Source of the DNA: Myxococcota bacterium
GTDB lineage: Bacteria > Myxococcota_A > Polyangia > Polyangiales > Polyangiaceae
Reading direction: 5' to 3'
NCBI GenBank assembly: GCA_022703255.1
Contig: JAKLDZ010000010.1
Span: 1-34,746 of the forward strand
DNA length: 34,746 nt
Shown here: in pieces, positions 25,766-33,382 of the stretch
Layout: each line of letters starts with the position of its first letter
Numbering within the stretch: position 1 is the first letter of the stretch
Notes under the pieces: model-generated
Seen by the model: the letters and a program-made list of their open reading frames with translations, nothing else
Databases searched by the model: none
Told to the model about the DNA's origin: nothing
Program-made: the position numbers and the translations under genes

Positions 25766-27161
25766 GCCCCTGAGCTGCAACGACGAGGATCTCTCGCTGC
25801 GCGCGACCCTGCCTCGATCCACGGGGTTGTCGTTGGCGGTCAACGCGATCCCCGATGCCTACCTCCTGATCGACGCGCCCCACTGCGCATATCGCCGTCT
25901 CGCGTACGTTCAAGGCAACCACGATCTCGAATCGACACTCGCGCTCGTGCCGGGAGTCCCGAGGGTGACCAACACGGAGCTGTCTCCGCTGAAGGTCATT
26001 CGGAATCGGGATGCGGAGCTGAAGGAGGCGCTGACCGCTCTGGCATCCCACCCTGGCGCCGGCGTGGTGCTCGTGGACGCCGTCGCGATGGCGCTCATCA
26101 CGGCCTCCGACTATGGACGCATCTGCGCCTCGGTATCCGAGGAGACCGCTCGGCCGGTGCTTCCGGTGCCTCACCGCTCGCTCACGGGCGACTGCCTGCA
26201 TGCGTATGCGGAGGTGATGGAGGCGCTGGCCGCCGGCCTCCCCATCGAGAAGCGCTCCGGCGCCGGCCACAAAATCGCGATCGTCGGCCTGCTCTGGGAT
26301 CGGAACGAGGGAGATCTTCGCGGCAATCTCTCGGAGCTGCAGCGCATCGCCGCCGCGCTCGGCCTGGAGCTCGTCGCGACCTGGTTCTCCGGACACCCCA
26401 CGACCGACCTGCTCCGGGTCCAGGAGGCGGACCTCGTGGTGTCGCTTCCCCATGGGCGTCGCGCCGCACGCGAGCTCTCACGCCGTCTCGGTATCCCATC
26501 CATCGCCGCAGAGCTTCCGTTCGGTGTGTCGAGCACGATCCGTTTCGTGCTGTCGATCGGGGCGGCCACGGGACGCTTCGAGGCTGCGCTCGCGTTCGTG
26601 GAGCGGGAGCTTGCGGAGGTGCTGCCCCGGCTCAAGTGGGTGGTCCCCTTCGCGCTGCTGCACCGTCGCCTCGGGTACGTGGGAGACCCCCACCTGTTCC
26701 GCGGAATGCAGGAGATTGCTGCGCTGCTCGGGTGCACTCTCCCCTTCGCCGCGTTCACCAACGTGCCGGCACACGAGCGAGCATCCCGCGAGGTGACCGC
26801 AGGACTCCCCGACGGAATCCCCATTCCCGAGGATGTCTGCGCGTTGGCGATGCTGGAGCCGGCAAAGGCCCCGGACACGCGGCTCGTGTACCCCCACGCG
26901 CGCGAGCTCAACGACACGCTGCAAGGCCTTGCTCGCGCACGCGCCCTGGATCTGCTCGTGACCAACAGCTTCGGGTTCCTCACCGACGGCATCGCGACCG
27001 TGGAGCTCGGATTCCCCTCGTACCACACGCACGCGCTCACCGATCGTCCCTTCCTCGGCATGCGCGGCTTCTTGGGGCTTGCGGAGAGAATGGTCAACGC
27101 GTTGCGGGCCTTCGAGGTCCGCAGTGCGCAAGAGCGAAGCAGGCCTCGAGGTCCCGCATGA
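25755..27161 (+). CDS. Nitrogenase-like catalytic subunit, K-like (set 1)
   Basis: 468 aa from the ATG at 25755 (11-base overlap with the D-like gene, same operon). Family landmarks are: the N-terminal segment LAVNAIPDAYLLIDAPHC44AY (C44 at the HGP-x-GC position), Q-G-N-H-D-L-E-S-T-L, a second Rossmann domain starting KIAIVGLLWDRNEGD, L-V-V-S-L-P, a P-F-G segment (equivalent to I-P-x-G), and a C-terminal T-D-R-P-F-L-G-M-R-G-F-L-G-L-A-E-R-M. The second Cys motif of NifK (TTC-x-EVIGDD) is replaced by a Cys-free stretch (ALITASDYGR). So the pair would offer two Cys from D and one from K, enough for a BchNB-type cluster but not a P-cluster. It has 28 more residues than the set-2 partner. Confidence 0.83.
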   Translation: MPSEPLSCNDEDLSLRATLPRSTGLSLAVNAIPDAYLLIDAPHCAYRRLAYVQGNHDLESTLALVPGVPRVTNTELSPLKVIRNRDAELKEALTALASHPGAGVVLVDAVAMALITASDYGRICASVSEETARPVLPVPHRSLTGDCLHAYAEVMEALAAGLPIEKRSGAGHKIAIVGLLWDRNEGDLRGNLSELQRIAAALGLELVATWFSGHPTTDLLRVQEADLVVSLPHGRRAARELSRRLGIPSIAAELPFGVSSTIRFVLSIGAATGRFEAALAFVERELAEVLPRLKWVVPFALLHRRLGYVGDPHLFRGMQEIAALLGCTLPFAAFTNVPAHERASREVTAGLPDGIPIPEDVCALAMLEPAKAPDTRLVYPHARELNDTLQGLARARALDLLVTNSFGFLTDGIATVELGFPSYHTHALTDRPFLGMRGFLGLAERMVNALRAFEVRSAQERSRPRGPA

Positions 27162-28276
27162 GCCCCCTCGATCCCTGGCTCCTGCAGTCCTCCGTCTGGC
27201 GATGTGTCGAGCACCTGGCCGCCGGCGAGCCCGTGCCGCACCCCATCGCCGTCGAGCTGCACCTCGGCACCACGTGCAATCTCGCGTGCCCCGAGTGCGT
27301 CAGCCGCCCCACCCTCGACACCGCGACCTTCGAGCCCGATCGCGCCCTCGGCGTCGCCCGGGAGCTGGCATCCACCGGTGTCCGGTGCGTGGTCCTCTCC
27401 GGCGGAGGCGAGCCGCTGCTGCACCCGTCCGCCGCGGGTGTCATGGAATCGCTGCACGATGCAGGCGTTTCCCTGGGTCTCGTGACCAATGGCACGCTGC
27501 TGCACCTCCACCTGCAGACCGTCGCCTCCTGCGCCGCACGCATCCGCGTGTCGGTGGATGCCGCGACGGCGGCCACCTACGACCGATTCCGGCCACAACG
27601 GGGAGGCGGGAGCTCGTTCCAGCGGGTGCTCCGCAATCTCGAGCGGATAGCGCCTCTCGCGCACGATCGATTGACGTACTCCTTCGTGCTGCTCACGCGA
27701 CAGGCTGGTGTCGGGGCTCCGGTGGACTCCAATGCAGCGGATCTCGCCGAGGCTGCGGGGCTGGCGAAATCCCTGGGGTGCGCAGCCTTCGAGGTGGGTA
27801 TCGGGCTCGACGCGCGCCTCCAACCCGCCCCATCGCACGCCCACGTTTCCTCCTTGCTGTCCGATCAGCTTCACGCGGCCCTGCAGTGCGCCGACAACGA
27901 CTTCCGCGTGTTCGTCGATCCCATGGTCGCCGATCTTGCTGCAGGTCGCGGCCTGAGGGAGTTCCCTGCGAGAGGCTACGCGCGATGTCCCGCGGCACAG
28001 ATTCGCGCGCTGGTCGGCCCGCGCGGCGTGTCACTCTGCCCGCGACACCAGTGCCTTCCCCGCGCGATCTACGGCGATCCGTGCGTGACGCCGCTGCGCG
28101 AGATCTGGGGCGGCACCGCCTTCCAGGCCGCGATCGCGAGGGTGGATCCGCGCAGCGACTGCACGGGCGCGTGCATGTCCATGCAGCTCAACGACCAGCT
28201 CCTCTGCGCCGTCGATTGGCTGCGCACGCACGGTGCCGCGCCGCCGTTGACCGACGATCACGATCTGTTCATGTAG
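27158..28276 (+). CDS. Radical SAM/SPASM-type protein at the end of the set-1 operon
   Basis: 372 aa; the ATG at 27158 overlaps the K-like stop (ATGA). The core motif is C40-N-L-A-C44-P-E-C47, preceded by V-E-L-H-L-G-T-T. SGGGEPLLHP is the G-G-E motif and LVTNGTLL follows it. The C-terminal domain has C-P, LCPRHQC, G-D-P-C, then L-R-E-I-W, and finally S-D-C-T-G-A-C, a SPASM-like set for auxiliary clusters. It is not NifB: length and core motifs do not fit. Its tight coupling to the D/K pair suggests it acts on the same substrate before or after reduction. Confidence 0.85.
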   Translation: MSPLDPWLLQSSVWRCVEHLAAGEPVPHPIAVELHLGTTCNLACPECVSRPTLDTATFEPDRALGVARELASTGVRCVVLSGGGEPLLHPSAAGVMESLHDAGVSLGLVTNGTLLHLHLQTVASCAARIRVSVDAATAATYDRFRPQRGGGSSFQRVLRNLERIAPLAHDRLTYSFVLLTRQAGVGAPVDSNAADLAEAAGLAKSLGCAAFEVGIGLDARLQPAPSHAHVSSLLSDQLHAALQCADNDFRVFVDPMVADLAAGRGLREFPARGYARCPAAQIRALVGPRGVSLCPRHQCLPRAIYGDPCVTPLREIWGGTAFQAAIARVDPRSDCTGACMSMQLNDQLLCAVDWLRTHGAAPPLTDDHDLFM

Positions 28277-28291
28277 CGGCCCGGCGGCCGC
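28276..28291. terminator. Hairpin between convergent operons
   Basis: GCGGCC, CGGC, GGCCGC: a perfect 6-bp stem starting at the last base of the stop codon of the SPASM gene and facing the convergent nifH-like gene. No T-run follows, so bidirectional termination is only a suggestion. Confidence 0.3.
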
Positions 28292-28343
28292 GTTGCTGCG
28301 CCGTCCTCGATGGCCGCGGATCGTGCGCGCCCGCCCCGTGGGC

Positions 28344-29156
28344 TCAGCGGCGCATGAAGTCGAAGAACGCTTCCTGCTCGAGCGGGGTCGGGCTCGCCAA
28401 CGCCTCCGGATCCAGCGCGAGGACGTCATCCGCGAGTGCTCGGAACGTTCGGGCAACATCCGATTCCGGGGCCATTTCCACCGCGGTCTTCAGCTCCAGC
28501 TCGGCGTCGGAGATCAGCGCAGAGCGCTCGAGCGTCGCCACGACTCGCGTTCCCAAGGCTCGCGCGAAGTCGTCGACCCGTGCGCGACGCGTTGCGTCCG
28601 CGGAGCGGAGGTTGGCCACCAGGCCGGCGAGCACCACGCCGTTGGAGGCGTTGGCGATCACGGCGCGCGCGATGTTGTTGGCCGCAAACAAGGCCATCGA
28701 CTCTTCGGAGACCACGATCAGGACCTTGCGGGCGAACCCCTTGCGCAGCGGCGCGGCGAATCCTCCGCAGACCACGTCGCCGAGCACGTCGAACACCGCG
28801 GCGTCATAGCGTCCGGAATCGAGCAACTGCAGCTCGCCGATGAGCTCCACGGCGCGCGCGACACCGCGCCCTCCGCATCCGGCCCCGGGCTCCGGCCCCC
28901 CGGCTTCGATGCAGTCGATGCCGTTGCGCCCCGGGGTGATGAGCTCGGAGACGTCGAGCTCGTCGGGATCGCGGGAGATCTGCGCGAGGACGGTACGCAC
29001 GACGTGGCGGCCCGTGAGCCTGCAGGAGGAATCGGCCTTGGGGTCGCACCCCACGTGCAATACCCTCATGCCGCGTCGGGCCAGCTCGGCGCTGAGATGC
29101 GTGGCGACCACGCTCTTGCCGATTCCCCCTTTGCCGTAGATGGCGATCTTGTGCAT
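28344..29156 (-). CDS. NifH-like ATPase iron protein (copy 1)
   Basis: 270 aa from the ATG at 29156 with GGAG just upstream. Residues 8-15 are the Walker A G-K-G-G-I-G-K-S, and 36-40 are GCDPK. The two subunit-bridging [4Fe-4S] cysteines are C94 (G-P-E-P-G-A-G-C-G-G-R-G) and C130 (D-V-L-G-D-V-V-C-G-G-F-A). These match true NifH (EPGVGCAGRG; DVVCGGFA) better than BchL or BchX. The last about 30 residues differ from NifH. It is the only gene of its transcript. By position it could serve the set-1 D/K pair, which otherwise has no iron protein in its own operon, although it is on the opposite strand. Role: ATP-driven electron delivery to the catalytic pair. Confidence 0.88.
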   Translation of the reverse strand: MHKIAIYGKGGIGKSVVATHLSAELARRGMRVLHVGCDPKADSSCRLTGRHVVRTVLAQISRDPDELDVSELITPGRNGIDCIEAGGPEPGAGCGGRGVARAVELIGELQLLDSGRYDAAVFDVLGDVVCGGFAAPLRKGFARKVLIVVSEESMALFAANNIARAVIANASNGVVLAGLVANLRSADATRRARVDDFARALGTRVVATLERSALISDAELELKTAVEMAPESDVARTFRALADDVLALDPEALASPTPLEQEAFFDFMRR

Positions 29157-29299
29157 GGCTCCGGGGACCTTCGACGCGATTGCCGGCTCAGGCGCAGACG
29201 CTACCATCGCGAGATCCGGCGTGTCAAGGCGACCGCCGCCCGCATTCCCCGTTTGCGCTTGCGTGGGCTGAGCGCGTCGGGAATACTCCAACCCTCCAC
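29157..29299. promoter_or_regulatory. Shared divergent promoter region of the two nifH-like genes
   Basis: 143 bases separate the two head-to-head nifH-like starts. On the + strand TTGCGT (29259-29264), a 17-base spacer and AATACT (29282-29287) make a weak sigma70-like promoter whose transcript would begin about 6 bases before the ATG at 29300. That start has no Shine-Dalgarno, so a near-leaderless mRNA is plausible. This is inference from spacing only. Confidence 0.3.
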
Positions 29300-30175
29300 A
29301 TGCGCGCCCAACGAATAGCCATCTACGGAAAGGGGGGTATTGGCAAGTCCACCGTGGCTACCAGCCTTTCCGTGCTGTTCGCCATGGCCGGTGACAAAGT
29401 CCTTCATGTGGGCTGCGATCCGAAACGCGACTCCTCCCTCCGGCTGATCGACGGTGCCCCGCGCCCCTCGGTCCTGGAGGCTCTCGAAGCCTGCGGAGAC
29501 CAGATCTCCCCTGACCAGATCGTCTCCGTAGGTCGTCACGGAGTCGAGCTCGTCGAGGCCGGCGGCCCCGAACCCGGAGTCGGCTGCGCCGGCCGCGGCG
29601 TCAGCCTCATGCTCGAACGCCTCGATCAGCTCGGACTCGTCGAGCAGCGCGCCTACGACAGGGTCGTCTACGATGTCCTGGGCGATGTCGTGTGCGGGGG
29701 ATTCGCGGCGCCTCTTCGCAGGGGAATCGGCCAGCGTGTCTACATCGTGACGTCGGAAGAGCCCATGAGCCTCTACGCCGCCAACAATATCGCAAAGGCC
29801 GTGGTCAAGGCCTCCCGAAACGGCGTCTCCCTCGGCGGCCTCATCGTCAACTTGCGCGAACAGGGCGACTTCCGCGCCCCCCTCGAGGCCTTCGCCTCAT
29901 CCCTCGGCACCCGGATCATCGGCACCATCCATCGCGATCCCCTCGTCCGAAAGGCCGAATACCGGTTCGAAACCGTCGTCGAATACGCCCCCAAGGCTCC
30001 CAGCTCCGTGGAGCTCCGCCGTCTCGCCGACGCCATCCGCAATACTCCCCCGCACGCGACATTCCCTCTCCCCACGCCGCTCGACCAGGACGCGTTCGTG
30101 CGGTTCGTGCGCGCCCACCTCGGCGATCGCGACGCGGCCGAGCCCCTCGCCGGGGAGAACGCCGGTGAGCGATAG
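29300..30175 (+). CDS. NifH-like ATPase iron protein (copy 2)
   Basis: 291 aa from the ATG at 29300; upstream in-frame codons are not NifH-like. It has Walker A G-K-G-G-I-G-K-S (10-17), GCDPK (38-42), C96 in VEAGGPEPGVGCAGRG (identical in form to nitrogenase NifH), C132 in YDVLGDVVCGGFA, and Y-A-A-N-N-I-A-K (switch/docking segment). Its C-terminal extension ends in an acidic and Ala-rich tail. The stop overlaps the GTG start of the D-like gene by 11 bases, so it is co-translated with set 2 and is its evident iron protein. It uses strongly C-ending codons, more than neighbouring set 1. Confidence 0.9.
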   Translation: MRAQRIAIYGKGGIGKSTVATSLSVLFAMAGDKVLHVGCDPKRDSSLRLIDGAPRPSVLEALEACGDQISPDQIVSVGRHGVELVEAGGPEPGVGCAGRGVSLMLERLDQLGLVEQRAYDRVVYDVLGDVVCGGFAAPLRRGIGQRVYIVTSEEPMSLYAANNIAKAVVKASRNGVSLGGLIVNLREQGDFRAPLEAFASSLGTRIIGTIHRDPLVRKAEYRFETVVEYAPKAPSSVELRRLADAIRNTPPHATFPLPTPLDQDAFVRFVRAHLGDRDAAEPLAGENAGER

Positions 30176-32048
30176 GGCCGAATCGGTTGCGAGCATCGGG
30201 CCGCTCGACGTCGTCGTGGCGGGCCCCGCCGCGATCCACGCCTTCCACCACATTCTCGGCATCCCTCCAGCGTTGCGCGACACCGGCGCCTGCCGGATCA
30301 CCAGCGTCGTGTGGAAGCGCGGCGCGCTCCAAATCGACCTCGAGGGGCGCGACTTCCGCAGAGCCGTGCTGCGCCTCGAGCAGCACTCCGACGCCCCCGG
30401 GACCGGTCCGCCCCTGATCGTCTCCACCGACGTCCCCCCGGAATCCTTGCACCCCGCGGTCAACCGGATCCTCGGAAGCGTCCGCGCCCGTCTCGCCCGC
30501 ACCCCTATGGCCGGACTCCTCGACCTGATTCGCCGCGATCCAGCGAGCACGCTCCAGACCCCGCCCTCGGAGTCCGACGGCGCTCCAGCGGTGCGAGAAG
30601 GGGTCAATCGGGTCCCCAAACCCTACGCCCATGAGTGGACCGGCAAGCCCGACGAGCTTGGTCCGTGGGGACTCTTCTTCGATGATCTCGTGTTCGTCTA
30701 CACCGCCTTCACCCGCGTCAATTTCGTTCTCCCCACCACCCTCGTCATGCACGGCACCCACGAGTGCCTCTGTGTCACCCCCAAGCTCCGAACCCGCTCC
30801 GCGTGGATCTTCAACCATCCGCGACGCGCCACCTCCCCCACCGCCGAGAAGGTGCGCCGTCGCCTGGGCCTCGGACCGCAACACCTCGACAAGCCCTTTC
30901 GACGTCTGTCGACCGACATGACCGAGCTCGACACGGTTCTGGGCGCAGAGGACAAGCTCGCACGCGCCCTGCGAAGCGCCCTCGCCGGCAACGGCGAGCG
31001 GCTCGTGGGGTTGCACACCACCTGTCTGCCCAAGGTCATGGGCGAAGACGTCGAACGGCCGCTGGAGCTCGTACGCAACGCGCCCCAGGTCCATTGCCTC
31101 TCGAGTTGCATGGGATTCACCCACGACACGAGCCTGTATGCCGAAGAGCTCGAGTTCGGCGACGAGGAATCCGGGGTGATTGCCGCGATGCTCCTACCTC
31201 CCGGGTCTCGCGGTGAGGCCGATCGCGACACCCCCCAGCGCAAACGATTCGACCTGGTGGGCTTTCCCGACGGCGCCGACACGCTCGAGCTGGCGTCCTT
31301 GCTCGAACAGAGCGGGGCCGATCTCGACATGCTGCTGCTGCCCGACATCGACCTCCCTGTCTTCCGACGCACACCCCGTCCTCCAGTCCAGGTGCGATTC
31401 CCCAATCGCTATTACGACCGGATGTACGAGCAGGTATTCGACCGTCTCGCGGATCGCGTGGCGTGTCCCCCGGCGCCCTTCGGCCTCGCCGCCTCCGATG
31501 CCTGGGTGCGCACCGCCGCCTCTGCCCTCGACCTCGACGCTGCCGCCGTGGAGGAAACCCTGCAACGTGCGCGAGAGGCGATTCGCCCACGATGGGAGCC
31601 CCTCGCCGCGATGGCCCGCAACCTGCGGCTCGGCTTCGTCGTCGATCCCCGCGTCCTCCCGCGTCTCGTGGACCCCTCTCGCTCTTTCGGACTCTCGATG
31701 CCCGACATGCTCTCCGAGATGGGCTTCGGCATCGACCTGCTTTGCTATGCTCCCGAAGGCGATGCGTCCTATGCCGAGAGCGCGCTGCGATCCGACCGCA
31801 TCGCGCTGCGCCCCTTCCGCAACCCGGGCGAGCTGCGATCGCTCCTGCGCGACGTTCGCCTCGGCGCGGTGTACAGCGATCGGTGCTTCGAGCGACGCCT
31901 CACCTCCGCCGGAAAGGCCCAGTTCGGATTCGGTGACTTCGAGCTCGGATTCCAGGGCGCCTTGCGTTCCCTCGAGCGCCTGGTCCGAGCGTGCACGCTG
32001 CCCTTCTACGCCCGCTATGCCCGATTCCTCGGGCGAGGTGCTTCATGA
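30165..32048 (+). CDS. Nitrogenase-like catalytic subunit, D-like (set 2)
   Basis: 627 aa. The GTG at 30165 follows GGGGAG and overlaps nifH copy 2 by 11 bases. The core shows M-H-G-T-H-E-C201-L-C203, S-T-D-M-T-E-L-D-T-V-L-G-A-E-D-K-L (very close to the nitrogenase E-x-D-I-V-F-G-G-x-x-K-L motif), H-T-T-C287-L-P-K-V-M-G-E-D-V, and a second Rossmann half starting FDLVGFPDGADTLELASLL. Cofactor ligands of nitrogenase (C275, H442) have no counterpart. Residues 1 to about 150 are an extra domain (about 12-130, then a Pro-rich linker), loosely similar in position and style to that of the set-1 D-like protein but diverged. Predicted large subunit of the second reductase. Confidence 0.86.
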   Translation: MSDRAESVASIGPLDVVVAGPAAIHAFHHILGIPPALRDTGACRITSVVWKRGALQIDLEGRDFRRAVLRLEQHSDAPGTGPPLIVSTDVPPESLHPAVNRILGSVRARLARTPMAGLLDLIRRDPASTLQTPPSESDGAPAVREGVNRVPKPYAHEWTGKPDELGPWGLFFDDLVFVYTAFTRVNFVLPTTLVMHGTHECLCVTPKLRTRSAWIFNHPRRATSPTAEKVRRRLGLGPQHLDKPFRRLSTDMTELDTVLGAEDKLARALRSALAGNGERLVGLHTTCLPKVMGEDVERPLELVRNAPQVHCLSSCMGFTHDTSLYAEELEFGDEESGVIAAMLLPPGSRGEADRDTPQRKRFDLVGFPDGADTLELASLLEQSGADLDMLLLPDIDLPVFRRTPRPPVQVRFPNRYYDRMYEQVFDRLADRVACPPAPFGLAASDAWVRTAASALDLDAAAVEETLQRAREAIRPRWEPLAAMARNLRLGFVVDPRVLPRLVDPSRSFGLSMPDMLSEMGFGIDLLCYAPEGDASYAESALRSDRIALRPFRNPGELRSLLRDVRLGAVYSDRCFERRLTSAGKAQFGFGDFELGFQGALRSLERLVRACTLPFYARYARFLGRGAS

Positions 32049-33367
32049 GCGAAGACCTCTCGCCGCGCCTGGTCCTGTCCCACGCCCTGGGCGCCTATCT
32101 CGCGGTCAATGCCCTGCCCGATTCCCTGATCGTGATGGACGGCAAGGACTGCGTCGTCCAGAAAGCCTCCCAGCTCCAGGGCAATCACGACTGGCAGTCC
32201 ACCCTGGTTTCCAGCGATGGCGCGCACCGCGTCCTCACCACCCACGCCATGCCGGAGGAGGTCTGGAAAGGACGCGAGGACGACGTCGAGCGTGTGCTCG
32301 ACTACGCGATCGCGAGACCCGACGTGCGGGTGATCTTCCTCGGCGCCTCGCGCATGGCCTCCATCACCGAGCCCGCCTACGACATGATCGTGGAGCGTTG
32401 CGCGGAGCGGTCTGGCACCCGCAAGCCCCTCATCGTGCTGCCCACGCGCTCGCTGCTCAACGACTGGCTGCAGGGCTACGCCGATGCGCTCGCCGGCCTC
32501 GCTCGCGCCCTCCCGCTGGAGCAGCGCGATCCCACGGCCGGGCGGCGCGTGGGGATCGTCGGCTACCTGATGGACCGCAACGAGGAGGATCACTTCTCGA
32601 ACCTGCGGGAGCTCGCACGCTTGCTCGAAGGGATCGGCGCGGAGCTCCTGTGCACCTGGCTCGACGGTGGCGATTCCGCTCACCTCTCGTCCATCGGCAG
32701 GGCCGATCTGATCGTCTCCCTGCCCCATGCCCGCGAGGCCGCGAAGGTGATCGCCCAGCGCACGGGCGCGAAGCTGCTGGAGACCGGGCTGCCCATGGGC
32801 CTCGAGGCGACTTCGTTCTGGCTGCACTCCATCGCCGCTGCCCTCGGAACCTCGGAGCGCGCCGAAACCTTCGTCGATCGGGAGCTGGCAAACGCCGTCC
32901 CCAAGCTCGAATGGGTCGTCCAAATGCTGAGCACCGGCGCTGGCATGGCGTTCGTCGGCGACCCGCACCTGCTGCGGGGATTCCTGCGGCTCGCCCGGGA
33001 GCTCGGAATCCGGGTCCCCTTCCGCGGGATTCTCGCCGAGGCGCGGGAAGACCAGCGTGACCTGGTTCGCGACGGCCTCGACGAGCCGACGGTGTTCGTG
33101 GATCCTCGAGTGGGGCAGATGCGCGCTGCGTTCAAGCGCGCAGTGGCGGAACGAGATATCGACCTCTTGATCGCGAGCAGCTACGCCCTCGACGATCTCC
33201 TTCCCGACGTCGCAGCGTTCGAGCTCGGGTTCCCGTCGTTCCACTCGCACGCGCTCACCGATCAGCCCTTTCTCGGCTACCAGGGCTGCCTGTCCCTGGT
33301 GGCGCGCCTGGCGGAGCGCCGCTCGATGCATCAGCTTCTTCGCGCGCCTCGCGCGAGCGACGGCTGA
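32045..33367 (+). CDS. Nitrogenase-like catalytic subunit, K-like (set 2)
   Basis: 440 aa from the ATG at 32045 (ATGA overlap with the D-like stop). It parallels the set-1 K-like protein: AVNALPDSLIVMDGKDC36 (one Cys at the first cluster position), Q-G-N-H-D-W-Q-S-T-L, V-G-I-V-G-Y-L-M-D-R-N-E-E-D opening the second half, L-I-V-S-L-P-H-A, G-L-P-M-G-L-E-A-T, and D-Q-P-F-L-G-Y-Q-G-C-L-S-L near the end. The second NifK Cys motif is again lost (G-A-S-R-M-A-S-I-T-E-P). The shared Q-G-N-H-D motif in both K-like proteins is not one I know from NifK, BchB or BchZ. It is followed 15 bases later by the carbamoyltransferase. Confidence 0.85.
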   Translation: MSEDLSPRLVLSHALGAYLAVNALPDSLIVMDGKDCVVQKASQLQGNHDWQSTLVSSDGAHRVLTTHAMPEEVWKGREDDVERVLDYAIARPDVRVIFLGASRMASITEPAYDMIVERCAERSGTRKPLIVLPTRSLLNDWLQGYADALAGLARALPLEQRDPTAGRRVGIVGYLMDRNEEDHFSNLRELARLLEGIGAELLCTWLDGGDSAHLSSIGRADLIVSLPHAREAAKVIAQRTGAKLLETGLPMGLEATSFWLHSIAAALGTSERAETFVDRELANAVPKLEWVVQMLSTGAGMAFVGDPHLLRGFLRLARELGIRVPFRGILAEAREDQRDLVRDGLDEPTVFVDPRVGQMRAAFKRAVAERDIDLLIASSYALDDLLPDVAAFELGFPSFHSHALTDQPFLGYQGCLSLVARLAERRSMHQLLRAPRASDG

Positions 33368-33382
33368 CGGGACGATCGCGCC

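Noticed and set aside
23894-33367. Calling the block a nitrogen-fixation (nif) cluster
   Set aside because: No FeMo-cofactor ligands, no full P-cluster cysteines, and no nifB, nifE/N, nifS or nifU; the SPASM gene at 27158 is not NifB.
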